This document shows positions 1 to 8,074 of a stretch of 21,103 nucleotides of DNA, in pieces. Numbering within the stretch: the stretch's first letter is position 1; each line of letters starts with the position of its first letter. Under the pieces are notes generated by a model, which was not told where the DNA came from, made no database searches, and worked only from the letters and a program-made list of their open reading frames with translations. The position numbers were made by a program, and so were the translations under genes. Source of the DNA: DATDRS01 sp035291605 (GTDB lineage: Bacteria; Chloroflexota; Anaerolineae; Anaerolineales; UBA6663); NCBI GenBank assembly GCA_035291605.1, contig DATDRS010000040.1, positions 1 through 21,103 of the forward strand, given 5' to 3'.

Positions 1-7
1 AATTGAG

Positions 8-997
8 ATGCCGATGAGATTCGGATTCATCCCCAGCGAGGGCGGGCTGTTCTTCAAAGAAGCGCTGGAAGAAGCCCTCTACGGCGAAGAGCTTGGCTTC
101 GACTCCGTCTGGCTGGAGGAGCATCACAGCATCCGCAATCACTACTGGCCCTCGCCGCTCATGGCGCTGGCCGGGATCGCCGCGCGGACGGCGCGCGTTC
201 TGCTCGGCACCGACATCGTGGTTTTGCCTTTCTACCATCCGGTGCGCGCCGCCGAAGATGCGGCCATGCTGGATATCATCTCCGGCGGGCGCGCGATCCT
301 CGGCGCGGCGATCGGCTATCGCCCGCCGGAGTTTGAGTTGTACGACGTCTCACTCGACGACCGAGGGGCGCGGTACGTCGAGATGCTCAAGATCATCCGC
401 GCGCTGTGGACGCAGGATCGTGTGGAATACAACGGGCGCTTCTTCAAAATCAAGGGCAGCATTGAGCCACGGCCGGCGCGGCCCATCCCCCTCTGGCTGG
501 GCGGCTGGGGTGAACTGTCGCTCAAGCGCGCGGCCCAGCTCGGCGACGCCTGGGTCCCGGGGCCAACGGCCAACCTCGAAAAGCTGCTCGCCGCGCAGAA
601 GCAATACCGCGCGTACCTGGCCGAAGCCGGGAAGGCCTCGGCCGGCGTTCCTGTCCCGCTCACGCGCGAGGTCGTCATCGCCGAGACGCGCGAGCGGGCA
701 TGGGAGTTGGCCGAAAAGTTTTTGATGGTGAATTACCGGGACGAGTACGGCGGCGGGTGGAAGCATCCTCTCATCGGATCGCAGGATCAGACCCCGGTCA
801 ATCAACTGGAGGCCCTGAGCCAGGATCGTTTCATCATTGGCAGCCCGGAAGATTGCGTGGGCAGGCTGCGGCGGTTCGTGGAGACCTTCGGCGTGGATCA
901 CCTGATCTGCCGGTTGTACTTCCCCGGCATACCGCACGACCACATCATGCAGGAACTCAAACTGCTGGCGACGGAGGTGTTTCCAGCGTTTCGATGA
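8..997 (+). CDS. LLM-class flavin-dependent oxidoreductase (luciferase-like monooxygenase)
   Basis: This 329-residue protein has the bacterial luciferase-like TIM-barrel fold, which uses reduced flavin (FMNH2 or F420) to oxidise an organic substrate. The N-terminal strand 'MRFGFIP' and the family motif 'SVWLEEHH' (E38-H39-H40) are visible, followed by 'LLGTDIVVLPFYHP' and a 'PRPARPIPLWLGG' segment of the kind that lines the flavin site. Length is normal and the protein looks complete. The first ATG is at 8; a second in-frame ATG at 14 would remove two residues and cannot be excluded, because only 7 bases precede the gene. Its stop overlaps the DUF2264 start (ATGA), making it the first visible gene of a five-gene operon that may begin further upstream. 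The substrate is unknown; the company of carbohydrate genes suggests a sugar-linked or carboxylated compound (inference). Confidence 0.9.
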   Translation: MPMRFGFIPSEGGLFFKEALEEALYGEELGFDSVWLEEHHSIRNHYWPSPLMALAGIAARTARVLLGTDIVVLPFYHPVRAAEDAAMLDIISGGRAILGAAIGYRPPEFELYDVSLDDRGARYVEMLKIIRALWTQDRVEYNGRFFKIKGSIEPRPARPIPLWLGGWGELSLKRAAQLGDAWVPGPTANLEKLLAAQKQYRAYLAEAGKASAGVPVPLTREVVIAETRERAWELAEKFLMVNYRDEYGGGWKHPLIGSQDQTPVNQLEALSQDRFIIGSPEDCVGRLRRFVETFGVDHLICRLYFPGIPHDHIMQELKLLATEVFPAFR

Positions 998-3318
998 GCG
1001 CCTCTGTGAGTGAGGTTTTCCCGCCGCCGAACTACGCCCTCTCGCCCTTCACCGGGTGGACGCGCGAGCATTGGGAGGCCGTGCTGGCCCGCATGACGTT
1101 TGGCTATGTGCGGGCCGCGGACATCTCCGGCTCCCCGGCGCGCGTGCTGTACCCGGCTGACCGGCGCGGCCTGCCGGACGCGGTAGATGCAATTGAGTCG
1201 TTCGCCCGTATCGCCTCCGCCTGGGGGGCGTGGCTGCGCAACCCGGCCAACCCGGCCAGCCTGCGTTTTCAGGGCCGCGAGATGAACCTCGAAACCCTGC
1301 TGCGTCAAGCCCTGCTGGAGGGCACCAGCCCATCCAGCGAGCGCACCTACTGGGGCGAGGTCGGCCACATGGATCAGCGCATCGTCGAGAGCGCCGACAT
1401 CGCGATGACGGTGTGGATGAGCCGAGAGCGCGTGTTCGCCAAGATGAGCCCCTCCGAGCAGGCGCAGGTGATGGCCTGGCTGGCGCAGGTGGACGGCAAA
1501 GGCACATACCCGGACAACTGGATTTTGTTCACGGCCCTGGCGCAGGCGGTGCGCCTCCATCTGGGCTACCCGGCCCCGGAGTCCGATCTGGACAGCCGGT
1601 TAGCGCAAATCGCCGAATTCTATCGCGGGGATGGCTGGTACGTGGACGGCCCCTCGAATGAATTCGAGCTGTACAACGCCTGGATGTTCAACTGGCATTA
1701 TTTGCTGTGGGCGTGGGTGGACGGCGACCGCCGCCCCGCGCATCGCCGCCTGGTGCTGGAGCGGGCGCGGTCATTCATCGCAGGGTTCTCCCACTTCTTC
1801 GGCGCAAACGGTTCCTATCCGGCGTGGGGGCGCTCGCTCGTCTATCGCTTCGCGGCGCTGGCGGCGTTTGCGACCGGGCACTTCCTCAAAATCGCCCCGC
1901 CCGCCCCCGGCCTGTTGCGCCGTGTCTCCAGCGGTTGCCTGCGTTACTTCTACGAGCGCGGCCTCTTCGATCCCGAAGGGCATTTTGTCCGGCAGGGATT
2001 TCACGGCGACTTCCCTCCGGCGGGCGAGGCGTACATCTCGCCCGGCTCGCCCTACTGGTGCTGCCACGGCCTTTTTGCCCTCACCTTCGACCGCGACGAT
2101 CCGTTCTGGACGGCCATCGAAAGCCCCCTGCCCGTCGAGCGCGGCGACTTTGAACTGGTGCTGCCCGCGCCGGGGTTTGTGCTCTCCGGACGGCGCGCCA
2201 CCGGGCAGGTGCTGCTGCTCAACAGCCGCAGCGGGCAGGAATACGACGTGGCCCGCTACAACTACACGGCGAAGTACGGCAAGTTCGTCTACAGCACCCA
2301 TTTTCCGTTCAACGTCGTCCCCGCCCGTGAGTCGCACGCCCCGGACGCGATGATTGCGCTGACGCGGGATGGCCAGTCCTTCGGCCATCGCACCCGGACG
2401 CGCGCCGGGGAAGCTGCCCCCGGCTTCATCTGGTGCAAATTCGAGGAAATGGTTGACGGCGAGCCGCAGCCGATGTGGGTCGCCGTGCTCCTGTGGCGCG
2501 ATTTGCAGATCCGCCTCGCCCACATCCGCCCGACGTTTCCGGTCCAGGTCTTTGAAGCGCCGGGGGCCTTGGGCTGCGAGCGCCCGGCCGATATTGTGCG
2601 TCGCTCCGATCCAGCGGCCGGCTGGGAATATGCGGAGGCCGAGGGGCGCGCGCTGGGCATCCGGCGCTTGTTGGGCTACGACAGCCAGCGCGCCAGCGCG
2701 CCGTTCCTGGGCCAGTCCAATATCAATCTGGCATACACCTACGCCGAACAGCCGCTGGCCTGTGAATCCGGGCCGCGCGTGGACCCCCGTTGTCTGGCTG
2801 CCGTCAGCCTGGTCCGGCCTGCCCCGTTTGACCCGGCGCGTGAATTCGACGGGCTGGAAGTGAGGACAGAAACCTCTGACACATTTCGCGTGACGCTGCC
2901 TGATGGCGAGATGGCTTTCGTCGCTGCGGGTGAGACCGTGCCCACAACCGTCACATTGGGCAGGATCAAGTTCGGGGGCGCGGGTGTGCGTTACGCGCGC
3001 TTGAAGCCTGATCTGAGCGAGGCCTGCGGCCTGGGCCTGACGCGCGTGGCTGGCATGGCCTCATTCTCCGGGCCGGCGACCTTCCGATTGACGCGCGAAG
3101 CCGGCCACACGGCGCGGGTGACGACCGACGCCGGCCTCTGGCTCGAGGCAGAGTGGTTGGGCGGCGCGGCGCGGCGCATCGAGGTGAGGACACTGGAGGA
3201 CGATTGGATTGACGTGACCGGCCGTTGCGAGCCAAATGCCATCCCGGTTGAACTGGTGCGGGAGTGGTCGGGGCGCAACGAGCGGACGCTGGTGGATTTT
3301 CGCGTGAGCGCAGGATGA
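994..3318 (+). CDS. DUF2264 domain-containing protein, probable carbohydrate-active enzyme
   Basis: This is a 774-residue protein starting at ATG 994, inside the ATGA that ends the monooxygenase gene. The frame is open further upstream, but that part lies inside the monooxygenase gene and is not family-like. The start 'NYALSPFTGWTREHWEAVLARM' region and the segments 'GKGTYPDNWILFTAL', 'RGDGWYVDGPSNEFELYNAWMF' and 'SPGSPYWCCHGLFAL' fit DUF2264 (Pfam PF10022), with a helical, probably (alpha/alpha)-barrel N-terminal part of about 400 residues and a beta-rich C-terminal part. I recall that DUF2264 proteins have been linked to a beta-glucuronidase glycoside hydrolase family (GH154), but cannot confirm it here. 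No signal peptide is visible, so it probably acts in the cytoplasm on imported oligosaccharides. Family assignment is firm; the activity is inferred. Confidence 0.85.
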   Translation: MSASVSEVFPPPNYALSPFTGWTREHWEAVLARMTFGYVRAADISGSPARVLYPADRRGLPDAVDAIESFARIASAWGAWLRNPANPASLRFQGREMNLETLLRQALLEGTSPSSERTYWGEVGHMDQRIVESADIAMTVWMSRERVFAKMSPSEQAQVMAWLAQVDGKGTYPDNWILFTALAQAVRLHLGYPAPESDLDSRLAQIAEFYRGDGWYVDGPSNEFELYNAWMFNWHYLLWAWVDGDRRPAHRRLVLERARSFIAGFSHFFGANGSYPAWGRSLVYRFAALAAFATGHFLKIAPPAPGLLRRVSSGCLRYFYERGLFDPEGHFVRQGFHGDFPPAGEAYISPGSPYWCCHGLFALTFDRDDPFWTAIESPLPVERGDFELVLPAPGFVLSGRRATGQVLLLNSRSGQEYDVARYNYTAKYGKFVYSTHFPFNVVPARESHAPDAMIALTRDGQSFGHRTRTRAGEAAPGFIWCKFEEMVDGEPQPMWVAVLLWRDLQIRLAHIRPTFPVQVFEAPGALGCERPADIVRRSDPAAGWEYAEAEGRALGIRRLLGYDSQRASAPFLGQSNINLAYTYAEQPLACESGPRVDPRCLAAVSLVRPAPFDPAREFDGLEVRTETSDTFRVTLPDGEMAFVAAGETVPTTVTLGRIKFGGAGVRYARLKPDLSEACGLGLTRVAGMASFSGPATFRLTREAGHTARVTTDAGLWLEAEWLGGAARRIEVRTLEDDWIDVTGRCEPNAIPVELVREWSGRNERTLVDFRVSAG

Positions 3319-4280
3319 GCACGTCTGCCAGACCATTGAAACTCACCGTCGTCATGTACCACTACGTCCGCGATCCGGGCGACGCGGCGGAGGCGGGTTC
3401 GGGCATCCCCGGACTGCCGTTTGCACACTTCGCGGTGCAATTGGACTATTTGACGCGACATCATGTCATGATCACGTGGCCCCATTTGCGAGACGGCCTG
3501 CAAGGGCACAGAACCTTGCCGCCCTCGGCCTGCCTGTTGACGTTTGACGACGGCGTGCGGGATCACTATCTCAACGTCTTTCCGGCGTTGCGCGCCCGGA
3601 GCCTGTCGGGCCTCTTCTTCGCGCTAGCCCGCCGCGAGGCGGCGGGCCTGGCCCTCGCCCACAAGATTCATTTTTTGCTGGCCGCCCTCGGCCTCGAGGG
3701 GTTACGCCAGGCGGTGTGGGCGCGGCTCACCCCGGCCCAAGGCGAACTCTTCCGGCAGGCCGAGCGACATTACCAGTTGCAGTTTGACCCGCTGTCACTT
3801 GACGGGCAGATCAATGTATTTAAGTCCATCTTGCAGAGAGACTTGTCCGCCGAGGCCGAGACGATCCTGGGCGAGCTGTTCGCGCAACACATTGGCTCGG
3901 AGACTGACACGGCGCGCGAGCACTATCTCAAACCGGATCAAATCCGCGAAATGGGGGCGGGCGGGATGCACTTCGGGGGTCACAGCCACAGCCACCCCTG
4001 GTTCGACTGGATCGGCGCGGAGGCGCGGGCCGACGAGGTGGCGGCCTCGTCGGCCTGGTTGCAGGAGATTGAACCCGGCCCCTGGGCATTTGCCTACCCG
4101 TATGGAGGCCTCAGCCCTGCCGTCCCCCGGCTTCTCAAAGCGCACGGCTTTGCGGCGGCTTTTACCACGGTGGAGCAGACAATGCATACCAGTCCATATC
4201 TCATCGGACGGCTGGACGGCGAAGCGCTGACGGTAAACGATGTGACGGTAGAAACACGCGAAGGCCAACGCTATGCCTGA
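3315..4280 (+). CDS. Polysaccharide deacetylase (NodB-like) family protein
   Basis: This 321-residue protein starts at ATG 3315 within the ATGA overlap with the DUF2264 gene. The NodB homology motifs are present: 'VVMYHYV' near residue 12, motif 1 'LTFDDG' with the catalytic base and metal aspartates D78 and D79, motif 2 'GGHSHSH' with metal histidines H223 and H227 in an H-S-x-x-H pattern, and motif 3 'AFAYPYGG' near residue 258. About 140 residues separate motifs 1 and 2, more than in simple NodB domains, and residues 105-205 are mostly helical. There is no signal peptide, which suggests a cytoplasmic substrate rather than cell-wall chitin or peptidoglycan. The likely reaction is metal-dependent removal of an N- or O-acyl group from a sugar. 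The 3' end overlaps the next gene by 8 nt. Confidence 0.88.
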   Translation: MSTSARPLKLTVVMYHYVRDPGDAAEAGSGIPGLPFAHFAVQLDYLTRHHVMITWPHLRDGLQGHRTLPPSACLLTFDDGVRDHYLNVFPALRARSLSGLFFALARREAAGLALAHKIHFLLAALGLEGLRQAVWARLTPAQGELFRQAERHYQLQFDPLSLDGQINVFKSILQRDLSAEAETILGELFAQHIGSETDTAREHYLKPDQIREMGAGGMHFGGHSHSHPWFDWIGAEARADEVAASSAWLQEIEPGPWAFAYPYGGLSPAVPRLLKAHGFAAAFTTVEQTMHTSPYLIGRLDGEALTVNDVTVETREGQRYA

Positions 4281-5349
4281 AGGACGCGCAATCCGCTTTG
4301 GCATCATCGGATGCGGCGGCGCGGCGGAACCGGTGTGTCAGGCCATCGCCGCCTCGCCGCTGGCCGAGCTGGTCATGCTGCACGACCTGAACCTGGATTT
4401 GGCCCGCGACCTGGCTGAACGATTTCACGCCCCGTTCACCGGGGCGCTGGATCAACTGCTTGCTCATCCAACGCTGGATGCGGTTTACGTCGCCGTGCCA
4501 CACCACCAGCTTGCGCCGCTCGCCCGCAAAGCGCTCGAAGCGGGCAAGCATGCGCTGGTCGAGAAGCCGCTGGCTCTCACCCTGGTCGAGGCGGATGCGC
4601 TCATCGCGCTGGCCGAGGCGCAGCGGCTGGCGCTTGGCGTCTTCTATGAGCTCCGTCACACCACCGCCCACAGGCAGGCGCGCGAGCTCGTTCAAGCGGG
4701 CGCCATCGGCGAGGTCATCGGCGTGCGCCTTCAGACGCTGATTGACAAGCCGCAGAGTTACTGGCAATCCGGCTGGAGTGGACGCTGGACGAATCCGTGG
4801 CGCGGAAGGAAGGACGAAGCGGGGGGCGGGGTCGTGTTGATGAACACCAGTCATTTTCTGGATGCTGTCCGGTACATTACCGGCCTGGAAGTAGTGGACG
4901 TCTCCGCCGAAGTTGGAACCCTGGCGGCGAATGTGGAGGTGGAGGACACGGCCGCCGCCACGCTGCGCTTCAACAACGGCGCGCTGGGGAGCCTGTTCGC
5001 CGGGGCGCACATCCCCGGGGCGCGCCGAGGCGATGAACACTTCGATATCTACGGCGCCCAGGGACAATTACGCTTACCCGATCCATATGGCGACGATCCC
5101 CTGCAAGTTTTCTTGAGGCGGGATTGGGGCGGCCTTCCAGCCGGCCGCTGGCAGGCGCTCCCCGGCGCGCCGGCCCCGGTTTACGTGGAAGCTATCGAGG
5201 CCTTCGCGCGAGCCGTGCAGCAAGGCCAGGCCCCGCCCACCGGCGGGCGTGATGCGCGGCAGGTGTTAGCGATCGTCCTGGCTATTTATCAGGCGGCCGC
5301 CGAAAAGCGGACCATGATCCTTTCTCGAAGCGAGGCGACCTATGCGTGA
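4273..5349 (+). CDS. Gfo/Idh/MocA family NAD(P)-dependent oxidoreductase
   Basis: This 358-residue protein has an N-terminal Rossmann fold with 'FGIIGCGGAA' (G13-x-G15-x-x-A18) and D38 at the end of the second strand, which favours NAD over NADP. The family signature 'LVEKPLAL' contains E97-K98-P99, K98 being the usual catalytic and substrate lysine. In the C-terminal domain 'NTSHFLDAVRYITG' carries H194 and D197 in the usual active-site pattern. Such enzymes oxidise or reduce sugars, inositols or amino sugars at a secondary hydroxyl. The start overlaps the deacetylase gene by 8 nt (ATGCCTGA) and the end overlaps the aldolase gene by 8 nt (ATGCGTGA). It probably oxidises the sugar released by upstream enzymes before aldol cleavage (inference). 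The substrate cannot be named from sequence. Confidence 0.93.
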   Translation: MPEGRAIRFGIIGCGGAAEPVCQAIAASPLAELVMLHDLNLDLARDLAERFHAPFTGALDQLLAHPTLDAVYVAVPHHQLAPLARKALEAGKHALVEKPLALTLVEADALIALAEAQRLALGVFYELRHTTAHRQARELVQAGAIGEVIGVRLQTLIDKPQSYWQSGWSGRWTNPWRGRKDEAGGGVVLMNTSHFLDAVRYITGLEVVDVSAEVGTLAANVEVEDTAAATLRFNNGALGSLFAGAHIPGARRGDEHFDIYGAQGQLRLPDPYGDDPLQVFLRRDWGGLPAGRWQALPGAPAPVYVEAIEAFARAVQQGQAPPTGGRDARQVLAIVLAIYQAAAEKRTMILSRSEATYA

Positions 5350-6268
5350 AATTGACTTACGAGGCATCATCCCGGCCATTGTGACTCCGATGACGCGCGA
5401 GGGCGGGCCTGACTTGCCCGCCATACGGCGCTACGTGAAGTGGCTGGTGGACCAGGGGCCGGTGGCGCTGGCCGTGAACGTGGACACCGGCGAAGGTCCG
5501 CACCTGACCGCCGACGAAAAAAGGCGGACCCTCGAGACGGTGGCCGAGGCCGCCGCCGGGCGCTGCAAAGTCGTGGCGGGCGTCGCCGGGCCGTCCACCG
5601 CGCAGGGAGTCGCCAACGCCCGCGCCGCGCGGGCCGCCGGGGCCGAGGCCCTGCTCGTCTTCCCCATCTCGGCCTTCCTCGGCCAGCCCTTAAACCCGGA
5701 AGTCCCCTATCGCTATCATGCTGCGATGGCGGAAGCCGTGGATTTGCCGCTGATCCTGTTTCAACTGCAACCCGCGCTCGGCGGCGTTTTGTACACCACC
5801 GAAATCCTGCATCGCCTGATCAGCATCGCCTCCGTCGTCGCCATCAAAGAAGCCAGCTTTGATGCGGTGCGCTTTTTGCAGGTGAAGGCGGCGCTGGAAT
5901 CCGCCAGCCGCCGGATCACCCTGCTGACTGGCAACGACAACTTCGTCTGCGAGAGTTTCATCTTGGGCGCGGAGGGTGCGCTGCTGGGGTTCAGCACTCT
6001 CGGCACGCGTGAACAGGTGATGATGTTGGAGGCCGTGCAGCGCGGGGATATAGCCGCGGCTCGCGCGCTGGGCGACCGCCTCCAGCCGCTGGCCAACGTG
6101 ATCTTCGCGCCGCCGGTCACCGATTACCGCGCGCGGACAAAGGAAGCGCTGGTCATGCTGGGTGTGCTCGAAAACGCCGTGGTGCGCCCACCGCTCTTGC
6201 CAATCTCGGAGGCGGAACGGGAAACGGTTCGGCGCGCGCTGGAACGCGCCGGGTTGTTGGCGGAGTAG
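5342..6268 (+). CDS. DapA-family (dihydrodipicolinate synthase/N-acetylneuraminate lyase) aldolase
   Basis: This 308-residue class I aldolase of the DHDPS/NAL superfamily forms a TIM barrel. 'GIIPAIVTPM' marks the first strand, and the carboxylate-binding GTTGE loop appears as 'VDTGE' (D48-E51). The Schiff-base lysine is K169 in 'VVAIKEAS', and 'LLTGNDNF' follows. The position that normally reads Tyr-Asn in the YNxP motif reads F140-Q141 in 'LILFQLQPALGG', so the conserved catalytic tyrosine is absent. This argues against true DapA or NanA activity. In this context a sugar-acid or keto-deoxy-sugar aldolase or dehydratase is more likely (inference). The start is in an 8-nt overlap with the oxidoreductase gene. 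It is the last gene of the first operon; GC-rich inverted repeats begin at the stop codon. Confidence 0.9.
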   Translation: MREIDLRGIIPAIVTPMTREGGPDLPAIRRYVKWLVDQGPVALAVNVDTGEGPHLTADEKRRTLETVAEAAAGRCKVVAGVAGPSTAQGVANARAARAAGAEALLVFPISAFLGQPLNPEVPYRYHAAMAEAVDLPLILFQLQPALGGVLYTTEILHRLISIASVVAIKEASFDAVRFLQVKAALESASRRITLLTGNDNFVCESFILGAEGALLGFSTLGTREQVMMLEAVQRGDIAAARALGDRLQPLANVIFAPPVTDYRARTKEALVMLGVLENAVVRPPLLPISEAERETVRRALERAGLLAE

Positions 6269-6577
6269 GGGCAGGGCCTGCCCCTGCCGCTCGTGGAGGC
6301 ATACAGAGAGAGACTCAACGCCCTCGGTCAAAGCGCAGTTGAGCCCCTCTGTACGGAAAGCCGGAAGGGTGTCGCACACAATGGGCAAGGTTGGCCCACC
6401 TTGCGCATCGCGCCAGACACCGCTTGTCCTGGCTCGGCCCAATAGTAGCAGACGGGGCAGAGGGAACAAGTTACATCGGCCTTCCCATGACATTTTACGG
6501 AGGTCTGGGCTGCAAAAAGACGATTCAAATCCCATAGTCGCTGTTGAACCTTCTCATCCTTATAAGGAGGAGTACCG
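6268..6577 (+). promoter_or_regulatory. Structured intergenic leader before the ABC transporter operon
   Basis: This 309-nt gap contains no convincing gene. Three inverted repeats are visible. GGGGCAG (6268-6274) pairs with CTGCCCC (6278-6284), right at the aldolase stop, without a T-run. A two-part stem pairs ACAGAG (6303-6308) with CTCTGT (6347-6352) and, inside it, CTCAAC (6314-6319) with GTTGAG (6338-6343). GCAAGGT (6385-6391) pairs with ACCTTGC (6398-6404). These could end the first transcript or form a 5' leader for the transporter genes. I saw no sigma-70 promoter with both boxes in good register. The region ends in a near-perfect ribosome binding site, AAGGAGG at 6564-6570, 7 nt before the ATG. 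Confidence 0.4.
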
Positions 6578-8017
6578 ATGAAAGCGCAGTTGCGAACCCT
6601 GTTATACACCGGAGTGCTGGCGACGCTCTTCTTGACCCAATGCGCCACCCCCACTCCGGAACGCATCGTCGAGACGCAGGTCGTCGAAGTGGTCAAGACC
6701 CAGGTGGTCGTCGAGACCCAGCAAGTCGAAGTGGTCATCACCGCGACGCCTGCCCCCGCATCGGGCGAAGTGAAAGTGCTGTTGATTGGCAAGCCGGACG
6801 AAGACGGGATTGACCCGCTGACGGGCAACCCGATCCCCGGCGTCAAGAAAGTGGAGGAGATGTTTGAGGCCGCCTACCCGACGATTGACATCCAGATCAT
6901 CAATATCCCCTGGGGCTCCGGCGCTACCGGCTATGGGCCGAAGACCGAGTCCATGATTCAGGCGCAAGAGGCCTGCGTGTACCTGATGCCCGGCGCGTTC
7001 CAGTATGGTCTTCGAGGCTATCTGGAGAATCTGGACCCGTGGATTGCCAACGATCCGGCCTTCAAGGACGTGTGGCCGGGTGACTATCTCGAACAGTGGC
7101 GCGGCTGGGGGCCAGGCAACCCCGACAACCAGTGGGCGCTGCCCTACAGCGGCGGCAACCGCGTCATCCACTATGACGCCGTTCTCTTTGAGCAGTGGGG
7201 AGTCGAGCCGTTGAGTCAGCAACCCACCCTCGAGGAAATCGCGGAGAAGGCCAAGGCGATGACGGGCAAGAACCCGGTAACCGGCGAGCAGAACTACGGC
7301 TACTGGTACCAGGGCAAATACATCAACTGGCAGTTCCAGGCTATCGCCCACGCGTTTGGCGCGACGTGGGGGCAGGTCAATGCCGATGGCACCTGGACCA
7401 TCAACTGGGACACACCCGAGTACCTCCAGGCGCTTGAATGGCTGGTTGAGATTTCCCAATACTCGCCGCCGGGCGCGCTCGCCGCCGACGCGATGCCCCA
7501 GGGCTTCCTCACGGATGAAAACGTGGTCGCCATCATCCCGGAGGGCGAGACCGGCTACTATCTGTCGCCTTTTGTCGCCGATCCGAAACTGGCCGAGCGA
7601 TACCGCACGACCTACAACCTGCAAGGCCCGGATGGCAAAGGCGGCCTGTTCATCGCCGACCCGGTGGCCATGGCCGCCAGTTGCCCTAACAAAACGGCAG
7701 CCTGGGAGGTCATGAAATGGCTGACGATGAGCCCGGAGTCGCAAAAGTACAACTTTGATTCGGGCGGCAACCTGCCCGTGATCGAAGGCGCGGCTGAGGC
7801 CATCCCGGCCCTCGGTGCGCTGATTGACGCCGATGCGATCTTGAATCAGAACGCCTTCGCCGAGCGCCGGTATCCGTGGGCCTCTGCCCAGCCGCGCTGG
7901 TCCTTGCAGGCCGCCATCGAAGCGGCGCTGGCCGGGACTCTGACACCCAAGCAAGCGTTAGAACAGGCCCAGAAGGAAACGGCAGACTGGTTGGCGCAAC
8001 AGACCGCGACCCCATAA
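6578..8017 (+). CDS. ABC transporter sugar-binding lipoprotein (extracellular solute-binding protein family 1)
   Basis: This is a 479-residue secreted lipoprotein. Residues 1-21 form a signal peptide, and the lipobox L19-T20-Q21-C22 places the lipidated cysteine at residue 22. Residues 28-60 form a Val/Glu/Thr/Gln-rich and Thr/Pro-rich tether seen in many Chloroflexota binding proteins, followed by a two-lobed binding domain ('VKVLLIGKPDEDG', 'WALPYSGGNRVIHYD', 'GETGYYLSPF', 'AAWEVMKWLTMSPESQ'). It should capture a carbohydrate or oligosaccharide outside the membrane and deliver it to the permeases encoded just downstream. The start is well supported by AAGGAGG 7 nt upstream. A strong hairpin lies directly after the stop, which may let this gene be expressed more highly than the permeases. 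The ligand is unknown. Confidence 0.93.
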   Translation: MKAQLRTLLYTGVLATLFLTQCATPTPERIVETQVVEVVKTQVVVETQQVEVVITATPAPASGEVKVLLIGKPDEDGIDPLTGNPIPGVKKVEEMFEAAYPTIDIQIINIPWGSGATGYGPKTESMIQAQEACVYLMPGAFQYGLRGYLENLDPWIANDPAFKDVWPGDYLEQWRGWGPGNPDNQWALPYSGGNRVIHYDAVLFEQWGVEPLSQQPTLEEIAEKAKAMTGKNPVTGEQNYGYWYQGKYINWQFQAIAHAFGATWGQVNADGTWTINWDTPEYLQALEWLVEISQYSPPGALAADAMPQGFLTDENVVAIIPEGETGYYLSPFVADPKLAERYRTTYNLQGPDGKGGLFIADPVAMAASCPNKTAAWEVMKWLTMSPESQKYNFDSGGNLPVIEGAAEAIPALGALIDADAILNQNAFAERRYPWASAQPRWSLQAAIEAALAGTLTPKQALEQAQKETADWLAQQTATP

Positions 8018-8026
8018 GTCATTCCA

Positions 8027-8061
8027 GCGGAGGGGCGAGGCATATCGCTTCGCCCCTCCGC
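8027..8061 (+). promoter_or_regulatory. Intercistronic hairpin between binding-protein and permease genes
   Basis: A perfect 12-bp stem pairs GCGGAGGGGCGA (8027-8038) with TCGCCCCTCCGC (8050-8061). It can be extended inward by a G-U, a G-C and a C-G pair, leaving the 5-nt loop ATATC (8042-8046). There is no T-run, so it is not a classic terminator. Its place 10 nt after the binding-protein stop matches the known role of malE-malF intergenic hairpins, which protect the upstream message from 3' decay. The 3' arm (8055-8060, CCTCCG) can instead pair with the permease ribosome binding site CGGAGG at 8065-8070. Confidence 0.75.
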
Positions 8062-8064
8062 CCT

Positions 8065-8070
8065 CGGAGG
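8065..8070 (+). promoter_or_regulatory. Ribosome binding site of first permease gene, partly sequestrable
   Basis: CGGAGG lies 4 nt before the ATG at 8075. The six bases are fully complementary to CCTCCG at 8055-8060 with a 4-nt loop, so this site can be either paired or, when the larger upstream hairpin forms, free. Confidence 0.6.
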
Positions 8071-8074
8071 GCCG

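Noticed and set aside
700..993. Upstream extension of the DUF2264 frame
   Set aside because: It lies within the monooxygenase gene in another frame and is Arg/Gly/His-rich. The family N-terminus begins at the ATGA-coupled ATG at 994.
6602..7954. Open frame of 450 codons on the minus strand opposite the binding-protein gene
   Set aside because: Antisense shadow of a clear lipoprotein gene, with no family-like motifs.
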